DNA of 64,000 bases from Clostridia bacterium. GTDB taxonomy: Bacteria; Bacillota; Clostridia; Christensenellales; Borkfalkiaceae. Positions 54,647 through 61,602 of the stretch are shown here, piece by piece. Position numbers and translations under genes: made by a program. The DNA lies in NCBI GenBank assembly GCA_017625565.1, contig JAGAKN010000017.1, forward strand, positions 1 through 64,000, in the 5' to 3' direction. Under the pieces are notes generated by a model. It was not told the DNA's origin, did not search any database, and saw nothing but the letters and a program-made list of their open reading frames with translations. How positions within the stretch are numbered: position 1 is the first letter of the stretch; each line of letters begins with the position of its first letter.

Positions 54647-55018
54647 ATGGACGCACAAAAACTCATTGAAGAAGTAAAATCTATGACCGTTCTTGAATTG
54701 AACGAACTCGTTAAAGCATTAGAAGAAGAATTCGGCGTAAGCGCAGCAGCTCCCGTAGCAGCAGGCGCAGCAGCAGGTGCAGCAGAAGCAGCTCCCGCAG
54801 CAGAAGAAAAGACGGAATTCGACGTTGTATTGAAGGATATCGGTCCCAACAAGATCGCAATCATCAAAGTTGTTCGCGAAGCTACGGGCCTTGGCCTTGC
54901 AGACGCGAAGAAAGCGGTAGAAGCTATGGGTACGATCAAAGAAAACGCTCCCAAAGCAGACGCAGAAGCTTTGGTTGCAAAACTCAAAGAAAACGGCGCT
55001 ACGGCAGAACTCAAATAA
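54647..55018 (+). CDS. rplL: Ribosomal protein bL12 (L7/L12)
   Basis: The 123-residue factor-binding stalk protein has an N-terminal dimer domain ([19 protein letters not shown], about 13-31), an Ala/Pro/Gly hinge (about 33-52) and the C-terminal domain with [20 protein letters not shown] (about 56-75) and [13 protein letters not shown]. The codon set is strongly biased (GCA, GTA, GAA), as for the most expressed genes. A strong terminator follows, and rpoB, which usually comes next, does not. Confidence 0.96.
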   Translation: MDAQKLIEEVKSMTVLELNELVKALEEEFGVSAAAPVAAGAAAGAAEAAPAAEEKTEFDVVLKDIGPNKIAIIKVVREATGLGLADAKKAVEAMGTIKENAPKADAEALVAKLKENGATAELK

Positions 55019-55038
55019 GTTTTTTAGCATTCAACGAC

Positions 55039-55076
55039 AAAAAAGCGAACGTCTTACGGCGTTCGCTTTTTCCTTT
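55039..55076 (+). terminator. Terminator after rplL
   Basis: AAAAAGCGAACG / GCGTTCGCTTTTT stem with a TCTTAC-type loop and T-rich 3' flank. Confidence 0.9.
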
Positions 55077-55287
55077 GTTCTTGCGAATGTGCGCTTTCGA
55101 GTGCCACGTTTCACTCGCGATGATGGGATAGACGATACTACAAAAAAACACGCTCGCTTGATTGCTGTTCGGCGCAGACGTCGTGGGATGCTTCTGTTTT
55201 CGTAGCGATCGAGCCCTGCGGTTTGCCAAATTTGACAAACTGAAGCTGAGAAATCGATAAAAATCCCCGAAAAGCCCTTAAAAGTAC
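55077..55287. other. Gene-free stretch after rplL with a decayed minus-strand reading trace
   Basis: No gene is supported. The minus strand stays open for 75 codons from a TTG at 55238 (SNLANRRARSLRKQKHPTTS, later SVFFCSIVYPIIASETWHS), but it has no ribosome binding site, resembles no family I know, and runs through the rplL terminator. The coding-like base composition suggests relic DNA. The gap also holds the promoter of the next gene at its right end. Confidence 0.3.
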
Positions 55288-55316
55288 TTGACGGAAAGGC
55301 AAATAAAAGGTAAAAT
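55288..55316 (+). promoter_or_regulatory. Sigma-A promoter of the cyclophilin-like lipoprotein gene
   Basis: TTGACG (55288-55293), 17 bases, TAAAAT (55311-55316), 52 bases ahead of the ATG. Confidence 0.8.
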
Positions 55317-55367
55317 ATAAAGTGTGGAAAAGTAGGCGGTAAAAACTGCTTTGAAAAGGAGAATTTT

Positions 55368-56252
55368 ATGTTCGGTAAAACCTTAAAAAAATTGACGTGT
55401 TGCGCGTTGGCAACGATCGGGGCGGTAGCTTGCGCAGGAACAATGACCGCGTGCGAATCTTCGCATCCCGAAGTGCAAATTCAAATCGAATTCAACGACA
55501 CGACGTATAAACTCAATTATAAGTTGTATAGAAAAGTAGCTCCGTCCACGGTAGAGCATTTCCTTTGGCTCGCGGACAACGGCTATTACGACGGGCTTTG
55601 TGTACACGATTACGATGCGAAAGACGCGAGATTGTATACGGGCGCGTACACTTATTCCGCAGAAGAATCCTTGTATGGTGGTTTGACGTATAAAAAATAC
55701 TACGACGTCATTCAAACGTATTCCGATTACGACAAATTCCCGACCAGCGTATGGGCAAACAAGAACAAAACGAACGCGTTGTACACGCTCGTAGGAGAAT
55801 TCAAGGACAACGCATTCACGGTAGAAAGCAACGCGTTAAAAGAAGAATTCGGTTCGTTGACGATGTACTATACGGCCAAGACGGTGGACGATAACGTTTA
55901 CGTGCCTTATCAAAAGAAAGATAAGAAGGGCGAAATGCGTCGCGTTGCTTATAAATACAACAGCGCTACGTCCATGTTCTATATTTCCATGACCGAAACG
56001 GAAAAGACGAACAACGCGTATTGCACGTTCGCAACTTTAAAGGGCGGTAGCGTGGACGATTTGGAAGAACTTCAACAAGCGATTAACGATTATATCGCAG
56101 CAAACTACGACGAAACGGAAAACTTTACCGCAAGAGAATCGGTTATCGTAGATAAGGACGACGTGTTTATCGGCGATAGAACTTCTACGGCGTCGTATGA
56201 TATTCCCCAAGAACCGATCATCATTAAATCGGTGAAAGTGAAAAAATACTAA
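55368..56252 (+). CDS. Lipoprotein with a divergent cyclophilin-like domain
   Basis: The 294-residue exported protein has a lipoprotein signal with the lipid Cys at 29 (GTMTAC; Cys 22 is a second possibility). The rest loosely follows a cyclophilin-type peptidyl-prolyl isomerase: LYRKVAPSTVEHFLWLADNG near 53-72 and YYDGLCVHDYDAKDARLYTG near 73-92, which line up with the TVxNFxxLxxxGFYDGLxFHRV core. The catalytic Arg and the GGD glycine pair of active enzymes are not in place, so activity is doubtful. A chaperone or envelope role is only inference. GGAG precedes the ATG. Confidence 0.68.
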   Translation: MFGKTLKKLTCCALATIGAVACAGTMTACESSHPEVQIQIEFNDTTYKLNYKLYRKVAPSTVEHFLWLADNGYYDGLCVHDYDAKDARLYTGAYTYSAEESLYGGLTYKKYYDVIQTYSDYDKFPTSVWANKNKTNALYTLVGEFKDNAFTVESNALKEEFGSLTMYYTAKTVDDNVYVPYQKKDKKGEMRRVAYKYNSATSMFYISMTETEKTNNAYCTFATLKGGSVDDLEELQQAINDYIAANYDETENFTARESVIVDKDDVFIGDRTSTASYDIPQEPIIIKSVKVKKY

Positions 56253-56291
56253 TCGATTGATCCGTACGTATTTTTCCGTTGAAAATTGAGC

Positions 56292-56330
56292 AAAAACAGG
56301 ATTTGGAAGAACCCAAATCCTGTTTTTTGT
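56292..56330. terminator. Bidirectional terminator
   Basis: Fourteen-base stem AAAACAGGATTTGG / CCAAATCCTGTTTT flanked by A and T runs, between convergent genes. Confidence 0.9.
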
Positions 56331-56345
56331 GCAAAGCGATTGTTT

Positions 56346-56579
56346 TTAAGCGTTAGCTTTCAACCAAGCATCTTTTTTCTCTGCGCCCATTCTCGTGATG
56401 TTTTCCACGGGGTATTTGCTTTCCGCTCCGCCGTTGGTGTACAGGAAAAATAAACCGCTTTCCGTTTGATACAAGCTTTCTTCATAACCGTCGGGCGAGC
56501 CGTACGTCCCGTACGTCACCTTTTTGACGAGTGTAGAAGTTTCCGTGTCGTATACTTTTTTACAAATAATTTTTTGCAT
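56346..56579 (-). CDS. Small conserved Firmicute protein of unknown function
   Basis: The 77-residue protein starts MQKIICKKVYDTETSTLVKK and contains EESLYQTESGLFFLYTNGG (about 33-51). I recognise the pattern K-YDTET ... E-LY-K-TGEFFLY-GG from small proteins common in Clostridia, chromosomal and on mobile elements, with no known role. The TET...FFLY layout suggests a small beta-rich fold. It has its own sigma-A promoter, AAGGAGAG as ribosome binding site, and a terminator. Confidence 0.78.
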   Translation of the reverse strand: MQKIICKKVYDTETSTLVKKVTYGTYGSPDGYEESLYQTESGLFFLYTNGGAESKYPVENITRMGAEKKDAWLKANA

Positions 56580-56611
56580 AGATACTCTCCTTAAACTTTT
56601 TTCTATGCGAT

Positions 56612-56641
56612 ATTATACTGTAATCTTTAGGGAGAAGTCAA
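56612..56641 (-). promoter_or_regulatory. Sigma-A promoter of the 77-residue protein gene
   Basis: On the minus strand TTGACT (56641-56636), 18 bases, TATAAT (56617-56612). Confidence 0.82.
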
Positions 56642-56680
56642 CTGTAAGAACGGATAAAATGAAAAATTTTATAGGGAAAT

Positions 56681-57577
56681 TTATCCACGCACGTCGGAGA
56701 TTTTTCCGTCGAGCATTTCCAGCGTATAATACGTAGCTTCGTATAATCGCGCCTGCTTTTTGCGGAGCAATCCGTAAACGGATGGATCGCGCGTCAAAAC
56801 GACGCTTTCAAACTCCCCTAAAAACGCGCGCAACTGCTCTGCGTCGGGACGTAATTCTTCGCAAAGGAATTGCGCGTAATCCGCGCCGATACGTACGCTT
56901 TCTAAAAATACGTAGGGCAAAAGCGTTTGCAAACTCGTCTGTTCGGCGAGCGCTTGTTTGATCGTCGTTTTTTGTAAAACACAACCGTTTTCATTTAAAT
57001 CCCAAACGCATTCCGCCGTCCTGCCCAAACAATCGGACAGGGGCAGGGTTGCGTGTAATTCGTTTTCTGCGAACGCATAGGCGAGCGTTTCTTCTAAGAA
57101 TACGCATTCCGCCGTTTTCGTGTGCGCGGAGAGTATACCCTTGCCTTCCACAAAAAACAATCCTCCGTGTTTGGATAGGCTTGCCGAAGAAAATGCAGGG
57201 GGCAGGGTTGCGTTGAAAAGTTGTTGGTCGTGTTCTATGGAGAGCTGTATCGCGCCCTGACGATAGAGCGTGACTAACGCGTCGTCAAAACGGGTTTGCG
57301 CGATCACGTGCAAAGAGAAATCCTTGGGCGGAAACCCCCACGCGTAGACGGCGATCCCGTCGGCAAGGATATATACGTTGCAGCCGTCGGGCGGGGAAAA
57401 GCGCAGGCTTTCGGTGAGAAAAAATCCGATCGGCAAAGCGTTTTCGGGGGTGAACTCCACAAAAATGCGATCTTGCAAAGATACTTCGACGAAGCGTTCA
57501 AAGCGGTCGGTTGTGCCAAAATAGACGCCGTTGAGTTTCAAGGCGCAGGGTTGTGCGGATAAAAAATAAATTTTCAT
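56681..57577 (-). CDS. Unrecognised protein with a PEGA-like N-terminus
   Basis: I do not recognise a family. The 298-residue product has no signal peptide. Residues 10-60 (CALKLNGVYFGTTDRFERFV, then VSLQDRIFVEFTPENALPIG) recall PEGA-type beta domains that read as a small ligand-binding or stalk-like fold, and residues 60-215 continue as alternating beta strands. The C-terminal 80 residues are helical (EELRPDAEQLRAFLGEF, VYGLLRKKQARLYEATYY). It is divergent from the RsfA-like gene with a 91-base gap. I see no good sigma-A promoter; the gap holds a sigma-F/G box on the other strand only. Confidence 0.65.
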   Translation of the reverse strand: MKIYFLSAQPCALKLNGVYFGTTDRFERFVEVSLQDRIFVEFTPENALPIGFFLTESLRFSPPDGCNVYILADGIAVYAWGFPPKDFSLHVIAQTRFDDALVTLYRQGAIQLSIEHDQQLFNATLPPAFSSASLSKHGGLFFVEGKGILSAHTKTAECVFLEETLAYAFAENELHATLPLSDCLGRTAECVWDLNENGCVLQKTTIKQALAEQTSLQTLLPYVFLESVRIGADYAQFLCEELRPDAEQLRAFLGEFESVVLTRDPSVYGLLRKKQARLYEATYYTLEMLDGKISDVRG

Positions 57578-57608
57578 AATTTACTATATTCTTTTCGGTT
57601 GCAAAAAT

Positions 57609-57638
57609 GTATAAAAGGGAAAAAATACGGAAATAATT
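57609..57638 (+). promoter_or_regulatory. Sigma-F/sigma-G-type promoter
   Basis: GTATA (57609-57613), 15 bases, GGAAATAATT (57629-57638) matches the forespore consensus GYATA-15-GGNRANANTW at every position. The start near 57645 leaves GGAGG at 57658-57662 and ATG at 57669. Confidence 0.72.
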
Positions 57639-57668
57639 TTCCAAAAGCAAAGGCTTGGAGGTAAAATT

Positions 57669-58328
57669 ATGAATAAAATCAACGGTTATACGGAAGAAGA
57701 AGCGAAAACTTTGGTGGATTTTATCAAAGAAGGCAAGCAAAAAGGAAAATCGCTTACTTACTTGTTCGAGTTATACGGCATGCGCCACGGCAGGGCAAAG
57801 GGTAGCGTCCGCAATTATTATTATACGCTGATGAAGAATGAAAAGGGGGACGAACGTATCGTACGACTTTTGGACGGTACGGCGTTGTCGGTGGAAAAGA
57901 TACGGGAGTTTACGGAAGAGGAAACAGACGACGCTTTGCGGAGTATTTTAGCGGAAAAGAGCAAAGGGCTGTCCGTGCGAAAAGCCATTTATAACTTGTC
58001 GGGCGGGGACGATAAATTGACGTTGCGTTTGCAAAATAAATACCGCAACGTCTTGAAAAAACAGCCCGAACGCATCGCGAAAATCGCAAACGAGATGGGC
58101 ATGACGGAAGAAGCGGAACGGATCATGCGCAAACGGGATTTGCGGGCGCGGAATACGGAAAACAAACCGCTTTTGCCCGAACGGGATTTGTTGCGCCGTC
58201 GTTTGGAAAACGAAATCAACGCTTTATACGACAGGCTAGCGCAGGCGTTAAAAGCGGAAAACGAGCGTTTACGTGCGGAAAATACCCGTCTAAAAGCGGA
58301 AAATCAAGAAATGCGCTTTCCGAACTGA
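57669..58328 (+). CDS. RsfA-like Myb/SANT-type DNA-binding regulator, probably forespore-specific
   Basis: The 219-residue protein has two tandem Myb/SANT-like units: GYTEEEAKTLVDFIKEGKQ ... SVRNYYYTLMKN (about 6-57) and EFTEEETDDALRSILAEKSK ... LRLQNKYRNVLKKQ (about 77-129), aligned by (F/Y)TEEE, the G(K/L)S turn and R-N-YR/YY. The end (about 170-214) is a heptad coiled coil with ALKAENERLRAENTRLKAEN. This is the architecture of RsfA/YlbO, a forespore regulator under sigma-F in Bacillus, and the promoter here is a perfect sigma-F/G match. Function assignment rests on these two points, not on close similarity. Confidence 0.72.
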   Translation: MNKINGYTEEEAKTLVDFIKEGKQKGKSLTYLFELYGMRHGRAKGSVRNYYYTLMKNEKGDERIVRLLDGTALSVEKIREFTEEETDDALRSILAEKSKGLSVRKAIYNLSGGDDKLTLRLQNKYRNVLKKQPERIAKIANEMGMTEEAERIMRKRDLRARNTENKPLLPERDLLRRRLENEINALYDRLAQALKAENERLRAENTRLKAENQEMRFPN

Positions 58329-58341
58329 TTACTTGCACACA

Positions 58342-58376
58342 ACGAAAAGCCGAGTGGGTTTGCCACTCGGCTTTCG
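58342..58376. terminator. Hairpin between convergent genes, likely bidirectional terminator
   Basis: AAAGCCGAGTGG / CCACTCGGCTTT with a five-base loop. T runs are short (TTTCG on plus, TTTTCG on minus), so strength is uncertain. Confidence 0.65.
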
Positions 58377-58389
58377 TCCATTCAACCGC

Positions 58390-58617
58390 TTATTTTTTAT
58401 CGGATTTTTTGGATTTTCGATCTTCTTTTACGGTTTCATCTTCGATGGTTTTCGTAGCGCGCTCGCATTTTTGAATTTTTTCGTCGATGATTTGGTCGAG
58501 TTTGGCTTGCGCCTCTTCCTGGCCTTTTCTCACGAGCGTACGCATTTTATAGTTATTCGTCACGAGCAAAGCTCCGCCGATACAACCCAACACCATACCG
58601 ATAGCGAATTTTTCCAT
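58390..58617 (-). CDS. Small single-span membrane protein with charged tail
   Basis: The 75-residue product has one membrane segment at the N-terminus (KFAIGMVLGCIGGALLVT, about 3-20), a basic helix (KMRTLVRKGQEEAQAKLDQI) and a highly charged Lys/Asp end (about 55-75). No family is recognised; the fold recalls YtxH-like general stress proteins in layout only. AGGAGG precedes the ATG. A forespore-type promoter may drive it. Confidence 0.72.
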   Translation of the reverse strand: MEKFAIGMVLGCIGGALLVTNNYKMRTLVRKGQEEAQAKLDQIIDEKIQKCERATKTIEDETVKEDRKSKKSDKK

Positions 58618-58631
58618 TGCTAACCTCCTAC

Positions 58632-58660
58632 GAGTATTTACTCGTTTTCAAACAGTATGC
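58632..58660 (-). promoter_or_regulatory. Possible sigma-G-type promoter of the 75-residue protein gene
   Basis: On the minus strand GCATA (58660-58656), 14 bases, GTAAATACTC (58641-58632): good -35, eight of ten -10 positions. No sigma-A alternative of similar quality is seen. Confidence 0.35.
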
Positions 58661-58727
58661 GCGAAAGTGTAGCTGTTTATACCGTCCGAAAAAAATGCGA
58701 GAAAAACGAAAAAATAATCCAAAACAA

Positions 58728-58756
58728 TGGACAAAGTAGGGTTTTTATTGTATAAT
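58728..58756 (+). promoter_or_regulatory. Sigma-A promoter of ruvX, implying a leaderless message
   Basis: TGGACA (58728-58733), 17 bases, TATAAT (58751-58756). The expected start, seven bases after the -10, falls on the A of the ruvX ATG at 58763. No Shine-Dalgarno sequence precedes that ATG. Confidence 0.65.
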
Positions 58757-58762
58757 AAAACT

Positions 58763-59536
58763 ATGATAGGAAAAAGAATAATTGCATTTGATATAGGCGA
58801 CCGTCGGATCGGCGTCGCCGTTAGCGACCCGTTTAACGAGTACGCAATGCCTTGCGAAACGTATTTCCGTACGCGGAATTTCCAAGCGGACGTGGAAGCG
58901 ATCGCGAAAATCGCCGAGGAGCGTGGGGTGGGCGTAATCGTTTGCGGTATGCCGGTAAACTTCGACGGTAGCGAAAGCATTCAAACGGTAAAAACGCAGG
59001 AGTTTATCGACGCTCTACGTCAAAAGACGGATATCCCCATTGTGTTGGAAGACGAACGGTTTACAACGATGCAAGCGCGTGAAACGCAAATGATCGGTGG
59101 AGTCAAACGGGAGAACAGAAAAAAGACGGTGGATTCGATTGCCGCGTCGTATATATTAGACGGGTATATCGCCCGTATGAAAACAAAAAACAAGGAGAAG
59201 GAAACTATGCAAAAAGAAATGGAAAATGAAATGATGGACGAATACGAAGAAGATCGGATTTTTGAATTGGAAGCCGACGATGGTACGGTGGAAAAGTTGT
59301 ATCATATCGCAACGATTGAATACCGTGGCGGTACGTACTGTTGTTTCCAAAAAGCGGAGCCGGAATCGGAAGAGGAAGAAGACGAAGTAATTATTTTCGC
59401 ATTGCAAGGCGAAGGGGACGATGCGCTTTTAGTGCCCATTGAAGACGAACAGCTTTTGGACGAAGTGTTTGCGGAATTTTGCAACCAATACGAAAAATAC
59501 GAAAATAGCGAAGAAGCAAAAAGCTTGGATATGTAA
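58763..59536 (+). CDS. ruvX: RuvX (YqgF) Holliday junction resolvase-like nuclease fused to a DUF1292 domain
   Basis: The 257-residue frame joins two proteins that are normally separate neighbours (yrrK and yrzB in Bacillus). Residues 1-140 are RuvX: RIIAFDIGDRRIGVAVSD near 5-22 with the catalytic Asp, GVIVCGMPVNFDGSES near 56-71, IVLEDERFTTMQA near 93-105 and KKTVDSIAASYILDGYI near 117-133. RuvX is an RNase H-fold nuclease linked to pre-16S rRNA processing and junction resolution. Residues 155-257 are a DUF1292 domain (DRIFELEADDGTVEKLYHIA, then EEDEVIIFALQGEGDDALLV). The linker is Lys/Glu/Met-rich. A strong internal ribosome binding site at 59192 could also give the second domain alone. Confidence 0.85.
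   Translation: MIGKRIIAFDIGDRRIGVAVSDPFNEYAMPCETYFRTRNFQADVEAIAKIAEERGVGVIVCGMPVNFDGSESIQTVKTQEFIDALRQKTDIPIVLEDERFTTMQARETQMIGGVKRENRKKTVDSIAASYILDGYIARMKTKNKEKETMQKEMENEMMDEYEEDRIFELEADDGTVEKLYHIATIEYRGGTYCCFQKAEPESEEEEDEVIIFALQGEGDDALLVPIEDEQLLDEVFAEFCNQYEKYENSEEAKSLDM
59192..59209 (+). promoter_or_regulatory. Internal ribosome binding site and in-frame start within ruvX-DUF1292
   Basis: AAGGAG at 59192-59197 is followed after nine bases by ATG 59207, in frame with the long product. Translation from here would give a 109-residue DUF1292 protein (MQKEMENEMMDEYEEDRIFE...), the normal size of a free YrzB-type protein. It is a better site than the one at the start of the whole frame. Confidence 0.6.
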
Positions 59537-59552
59537 GGGAAAATAAGGGAAA

Positions 59553-61274
59553 ATGATGAAAAAATCTATAAAAAAACTCATAGCCGGATGCTTGGCGGTA
59601 GCCATGTGTTTCGGCGCGAGCTTTGCCGTTGCTTGCACGAGGCGCAAGGGGGATTTGTTTTCGTCGTCGAGTAGTTCGTCGAGTAGTTCGTCGAGCAGTT
59701 CGTCGAGCAGTTCGTCGAGTAGTTCGTCGTGGGTATACGTGCCGAAAGCGCATTTGTATATCTCTAATTTTAACGGTAGCGTCGGTACGGAGTGGCTTTA
59801 CGCAGCGAAGGCTCGTTTCGAAGAAAAGTACAAGAATACGGTATTCATAGAAGGAACGAAGGGTGTACAAATCTGGGTAGAAACGCACGAGAATGCAGGT
59901 ACGGTAGTTGCAGAAAAGATGCCCACCGAAGACAATGAAATCTACTTTTTAGAAGATGCGAACTACTATGATATGGTGTCCGCAGGAAAATTGCTGGACA
60001 TTACCGATATTGTCACGGAAGATTTAACGGACTTCGGCGAAAATCAATCGATTGAAGATAAGATGGATCGGGAGTACGTCGAGTATTTTAGGGTTTCCGA
60101 TCAAAAATATTACGGGCTTCCACACAACCAAGTGATTTATCCAATAACGTACGATATGGGTCTGTTTGACGATTACCACTTGTATTTTGATCGCTCGGGT
60201 GGTTTGACAAAGACGTCTACAGATACCGATCGGTCGAACGGACCTGACGGAAAAGCGGGTACGTACGACGACGGGTTGCCTGCAACGTATGATCAAATGT
60301 GGACGCTTTGCCAAACGATGAGCACACGCGACGTCGAGCCGTTCGTGTGGTCGGGGGCGCACAGTTTCTACGCAACGAATTTTTTGGCGAATTTAAAAGC
60401 GGACTTTGAAGGCGCGGAAACGAAACTGAACTATACGTTTGACGGTTTGGCGACGAAACTTGTGGACACAATCGCTTCCGACGGAACGATTACGTATAAA
60501 CCGCCGATGCAAATCACGGAAGAAAAGGGTTATGAACTATATAACTCCGCTGGTACGTATTATGCGTTGTCGTTCATGGAAGAAATCGTAAACAATAAAT
60601 GGTACGTAGAAGACTCTTTCAACAAAGAGCAATTTCCTGTCGACGCGCAAGAAAATTTTTTAAACAGCAGATACGGGGTTCAAAACCCGATCGGTATGTT
60701 GATCGACGGGTGTTGGTGGCTTAACGAATCGGAGGAGCATTTTGAAACGTTAGAAACGGTTAACGGGCAAACCGAGCTCTTGAAAAATAGACGCCTTGCG
60801 ATTATGCCCTATCCAAAAGCAACGGCGAGTTTGGTAGGCACGCCCACGACTTTACTGGACACTTCTCTATCGGTTGCTTGTATCAATGCAAATATCGCGG
60901 AAGAGAAAAAAGAGCTTGCGAAAACGTTCTTGCAATTCTTGCACACGGATGCATCGCTTGTCGAATTTTTACAAATAACCAACACGACGCGTAGCTTTCA
61001 CTATGAAATTTCAGACGAAGTGTATAAAAACTTGTGTACGTACGCGCAAAGCGTTGTAAACGTAGTTAAAAACTCTAACGTTGTCATACCTGGGAGTTCG
61101 AAAGGCGTTTTCATGGCTAATTATGCGGATTTCAACGTTTTGCAACCGTTCGATATGGGCTACGGATTTTATCCCCATACGGCATTTCGCGCAGGGAAAA
61201 CGTTAAATCAAGTTTGGGCGGCGGCGCGTACGAAGTATACGCAAGATACTTGGGGAAAATTCATTGGCGCATAA
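59553..61274 (+). CDS. Extracellular solute-binding lipoprotein with a poly-serine linker
   Basis: The 573-residue protein has a lipoprotein signal (FAVAC, lipid Cys at 28), an unbroken run of 23 serines (37-59) as a flexible tether, and a family 1-type ABC solute-binding fold (about 65-573). Typical elements are SNFNGSVGTEWLYAAKARFE near 72-91, DIVTEDLTDFGENQ, YYGLPHNQVIYPITYDMGLF near 185-204, LPATYDQMWTLCQTM and GMLIDGCWWLNESEEHFETL near 385-404. It resembles carbohydrate-binding subunits. No permease or ATPase gene is next to it, so its transporter must be elsewhere or it acts as an orphan. ATG 59553 or 59556 could start; the ribosome binding site is weak (AAGGGAAA). Confidence 0.86.
   Translation: MMKKSIKKLIAGCLAVAMCFGASFAVACTRRKGDLFSSSSSSSSSSSSSSSSSSSSSSSWVYVPKAHLYISNFNGSVGTEWLYAAKARFEEKYKNTVFIEGTKGVQIWVETHENAGTVVAEKMPTEDNEIYFLEDANYYDMVSAGKLLDITDIVTEDLTDFGENQSIEDKMDREYVEYFRVSDQKYYGLPHNQVIYPITYDMGLFDDYHLYFDRSGGLTKTSTDTDRSNGPDGKAGTYDDGLPATYDQMWTLCQTMSTRDVEPFVWSGAHSFYATNFLANLKADFEGAETKLNYTFDGLATKLVDTIASDGTITYKPPMQITEEKGYELYNSAGTYYALSFMEEIVNNKWYVEDSFNKEQFPVDAQENFLNSRYGVQNPIGMLIDGCWWLNESEEHFETLETVNGQTELLKNRRLAIMPYPKATASLVGTPTTLLDTSLSVACINANIAEEKKELAKTFLQFLHTDASLVEFLQITNTTRSFHYEISDEVYKNLCTYAQSVVNVVKNSNVVIPGSSKGVFMANYADFNVLQPFDMGYGFYPHTAFRAGKTLNQVWAAARTKYTQDTWGKFIGA
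59661..59729 (+). repeat. In-frame 12-base tandem repeat encoding poly-serine
   Basis: The unit TCGTCGAGYAGT recurs about five and a half times, each adding four serines. The third base of one AGY codon alternates between T and C among copies, so the array is not freshly expanded, but length change by whole units would keep frame. Confidence 0.88.
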
Positions 61275-61297
61275 AAAAGATATGGGATAGAATGGAC

Positions 61298-61327
61298 AAA
61301 AACGGCGGGATTTCCCGTCGTTTTTTA
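61298..61327 (+). terminator. Terminator after the solute-binding protein gene
   Basis: AACGGCGGGA / TCCCGTCGTT stem (one G-T pair) with a two-base loop and TTTTTT, 24 bases after the stop. Confidence 0.85.
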
Positions 61328-61455
61328 CGGGGTTGTGCCGTTGTGTTGAGTGGGATTGCATTCTTTTTAAGCGTGCGACATAGCTTTATAAACCTGAAAG
61401 AAAGAAGTTTTTTAAAAAAACTGCAAAAAAAAGAGCAAAACGTATGCAAAACGAG

Positions 61456-61484
61456 TTGATTTTGCTTGTCCTTTGTGTTAAAAT
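61456..61484 (+). promoter_or_regulatory. Sigma-A promoter of rpsB-tsf
   Basis: TTGATT (61456-61461), 17 bases, TAAAAT (61479-61484). A leader of about 110 bases lies before rpsB; ribosomal S2 leaders are often autoregulatory, but I cannot draw a convincing conserved fold here. Confidence 0.7.
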
Positions 61485-61602
61485 GATATAGCTAAAAATT
61501 CACACTCGCTCATTGTGCGCAATCCGTGTCCGTAAAATCTTTTAATGCGGATGAAATTGCGGTCATAACGCAAGGCGGGGAGGAAAAACGGAGGTTTGAA
61601 TT

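Noticed and set aside
55011-55238. A 75-codon minus-strand frame after rplL
   Set aside because: It needs a TTG start without a ribosome binding site, passes through the rplL terminator and resembles no protein. It is kept only as a relic note.
59391-59888. Minus-strand frame with repeated TRRTARR units
   Set aside because: It is only the reverse reading of the poly-serine repeat and its flanks.
61214-61459. A plus-strand open frame of 81 codons, with an inner ATG at 61292, between the solute-binding protein and rpsB
   Set aside because: It overlaps the end of the solute-binding gene and runs through its terminator hairpin, has no ribosome binding site, and its Lys-rich end is AT-rich intergenic sequence.
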